This document shows positions 12,691-13,116 of a DNA stretch of 13,116 nt, piece by piece (position 1 is the first letter of the stretch; each line of letters begins with the position of its first letter). Below the pieces are notes generated by a model, which saw nothing but the letters and a program-made list of their open reading frames with translations, was not told the origin of the DNA and searched no databases. The DNA comes from UBA10649 sp044233495 (GTDB lineage: Bacteria; Actinomycetota; Actinomycetes; S36-B12). Where the stretch lies: contig JBIIJX010000047.1 of assembly GCA_044233495.1 (NCBI GenBank), positions 1 through 13,116 on the forward strand. Direction: 5' to 3'. Position numbers and translations under genes: made by a program.

Positions 12691-13116
12691 ATGGCCCTGG
12701 CGATCGGCGTGGATGTCGGCGGCACCAAGATCCTCGCGGGCACCGTCACCGATGACGGCGTCATCCAGGCGAGCGCGCGCCGGCCGACGCCGCGCCAGAA
12801 CGCGGACGACGTGCTCAGCCAGGTCGCCGACGTCGTCGCCGAGCTAGCAGCGGGCAGTGACGAGCCGATCGTCGGAGTCGGGGTCGGGGTTGCGGGATTG
12901 GTCGATGCATCGCGCTCTCAGGTGTACTTCGCGCCGAACCTGCGCTGGTCGCAGGTGCCCGTCCGCGAGGTGCTCCAGTCGGCCACGGGACTGCCGGTCG
13001 TCGTCGAGAACGACGGCAACATCGCGGCCTGGGGCGAGTACCGGTTCGGAGCCGGCCGTGGCACTGCCGACATGGTGCTCGTCACCGTCGGGACCGGGAT
13101 CGGCGGCGGGATCGTC
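12691..13116 (+). CDS. ROK-family sugar kinase, probable glucokinase (3' end outside window)
   Basis: The 142 codons present are open to the window edge; a full ROK glucokinase is usually about 310-320 aa, so less than half is seen. The ATP-binding DVGGTK motif is at 8-13 near the N-terminus (MALAIGVDVGGTKILAG). VGVGVAGLVD (62-72) fits the sugar-binding lobe, and ENDGN at 107-111 holds the catalytic Asp109, after which GTGIGGGI at 134-141 marks the second phosphate loop. The characteristic ROK zinc motif (CxCGxxGCxE) would lie beyond the edge, so it is unverified. Most actinobacterial glucokinases in this context phosphorylate glucose in the cytoplasm. It has its own TAGGCT -10 seven nt upstream and so probably its own transcript, although it follows the small acidic gene by only 42 nt. 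Confidence 0.92.
   Translation, partial: MALAIGVDVGGTKILAGTVTDDGVIQASARRPTPRQNADDVLSQVADVVAELAAGSDEPIVGVGVGVAGLVDASRSQVYFAPNLRWSQVPVREVLQSATGLPVVVENDGNIAAWGEYRFGAGRGTADMVLVTVGTGIGGGIV

Overview
The window is a stretch of very GC-rich chromosome from an actinobacterium. The evidence is the bcc-type cytochrome operon order ctaE-qcrC-qcrA with a diheme QcrC, several gene families whose arrangement I know only from actinobacteria, heavy GTG start use, and many start codons that sit 6-8 nt after a TANNNT -10 hexamer, as in leaderless actinobacterial mRNAs. I cannot fix the order or family. No mobile element, CRISPR array, tRNA or rRNA is visible. The region reads as ordinary conserved core chromosome, with no obvious horizontally acquired island.

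Layout. (1) 1-1509, minus strand: ctaE (cytochrome c oxidase subunit III), qcrC (diheme cytochrome c) and the first 30 codons of qcrA (Rieske protein), linked by a 23-nt gap and an ATGA overlap; these are parts of the bcc-aa3 respiratory supercomplex. (2) 1611-3286, plus strand: a receiver-only response-regulator-like protein with a leaderless-type start, then trpD. (3) 3318-5174, minus strand: a DEDDh exonuclease fused to the N-terminal half of UvrC (GIY-YIG, four cysteines, UVR). (4) 5232-6610, plus strand: a zinc-ribbon-like protein, a cytoplasmic SxxK/SDN/KTG serine hydrolase and an 80-aa double-CxxC protein, tightly packed. (5) 6611-6891: a non-coding region with six copies of an 11-bp repeat, then a leader for a secreted NlpC/P60 peptidoglycan hydrolase (6892-7968). 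(6) 8024-9817, minus strand: long-chain acyl-CoA synthetase. (7) 9919-12648, plus strand: a metallophosphoesterase, an SRPBCC protein, an ArsA/MinD-like protein with a degraded P-loop and a small acidic protein with one CxxC. (8) 12691-end: a ROK-family sugar kinase cut off by the window.

How they fit together. Units 1 and 2 supply respiration and tryptophan synthesis. Units 3-8 form a gene neighbourhood with DNA processing, cell-wall cleavage, fatty-acid activation and glucose phosphorylation next to several uncharacterised small proteins. Three pairs of divergent units share short promoter regions (1510-1610, 5175-5231, 9818-9918). The middle one carries a perfect 10-bp inverted repeat spanning both promoters.

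The points most worth a second look are: the repeated leaderless promoter architecture, which also corrects several start codons; the inverted repeat between the exonuclease and the zinc-ribbon gene; the exonuclease-UvrC hybrid, which keeps nearly all nuclease residues and a UvrC-like cysteine pattern; the receiver protein lacking its usual lysine; the ArsA-like protein lacking both P-loop lysines; and the 11-bp tandem array. I found no clear sign of a wholly new system.
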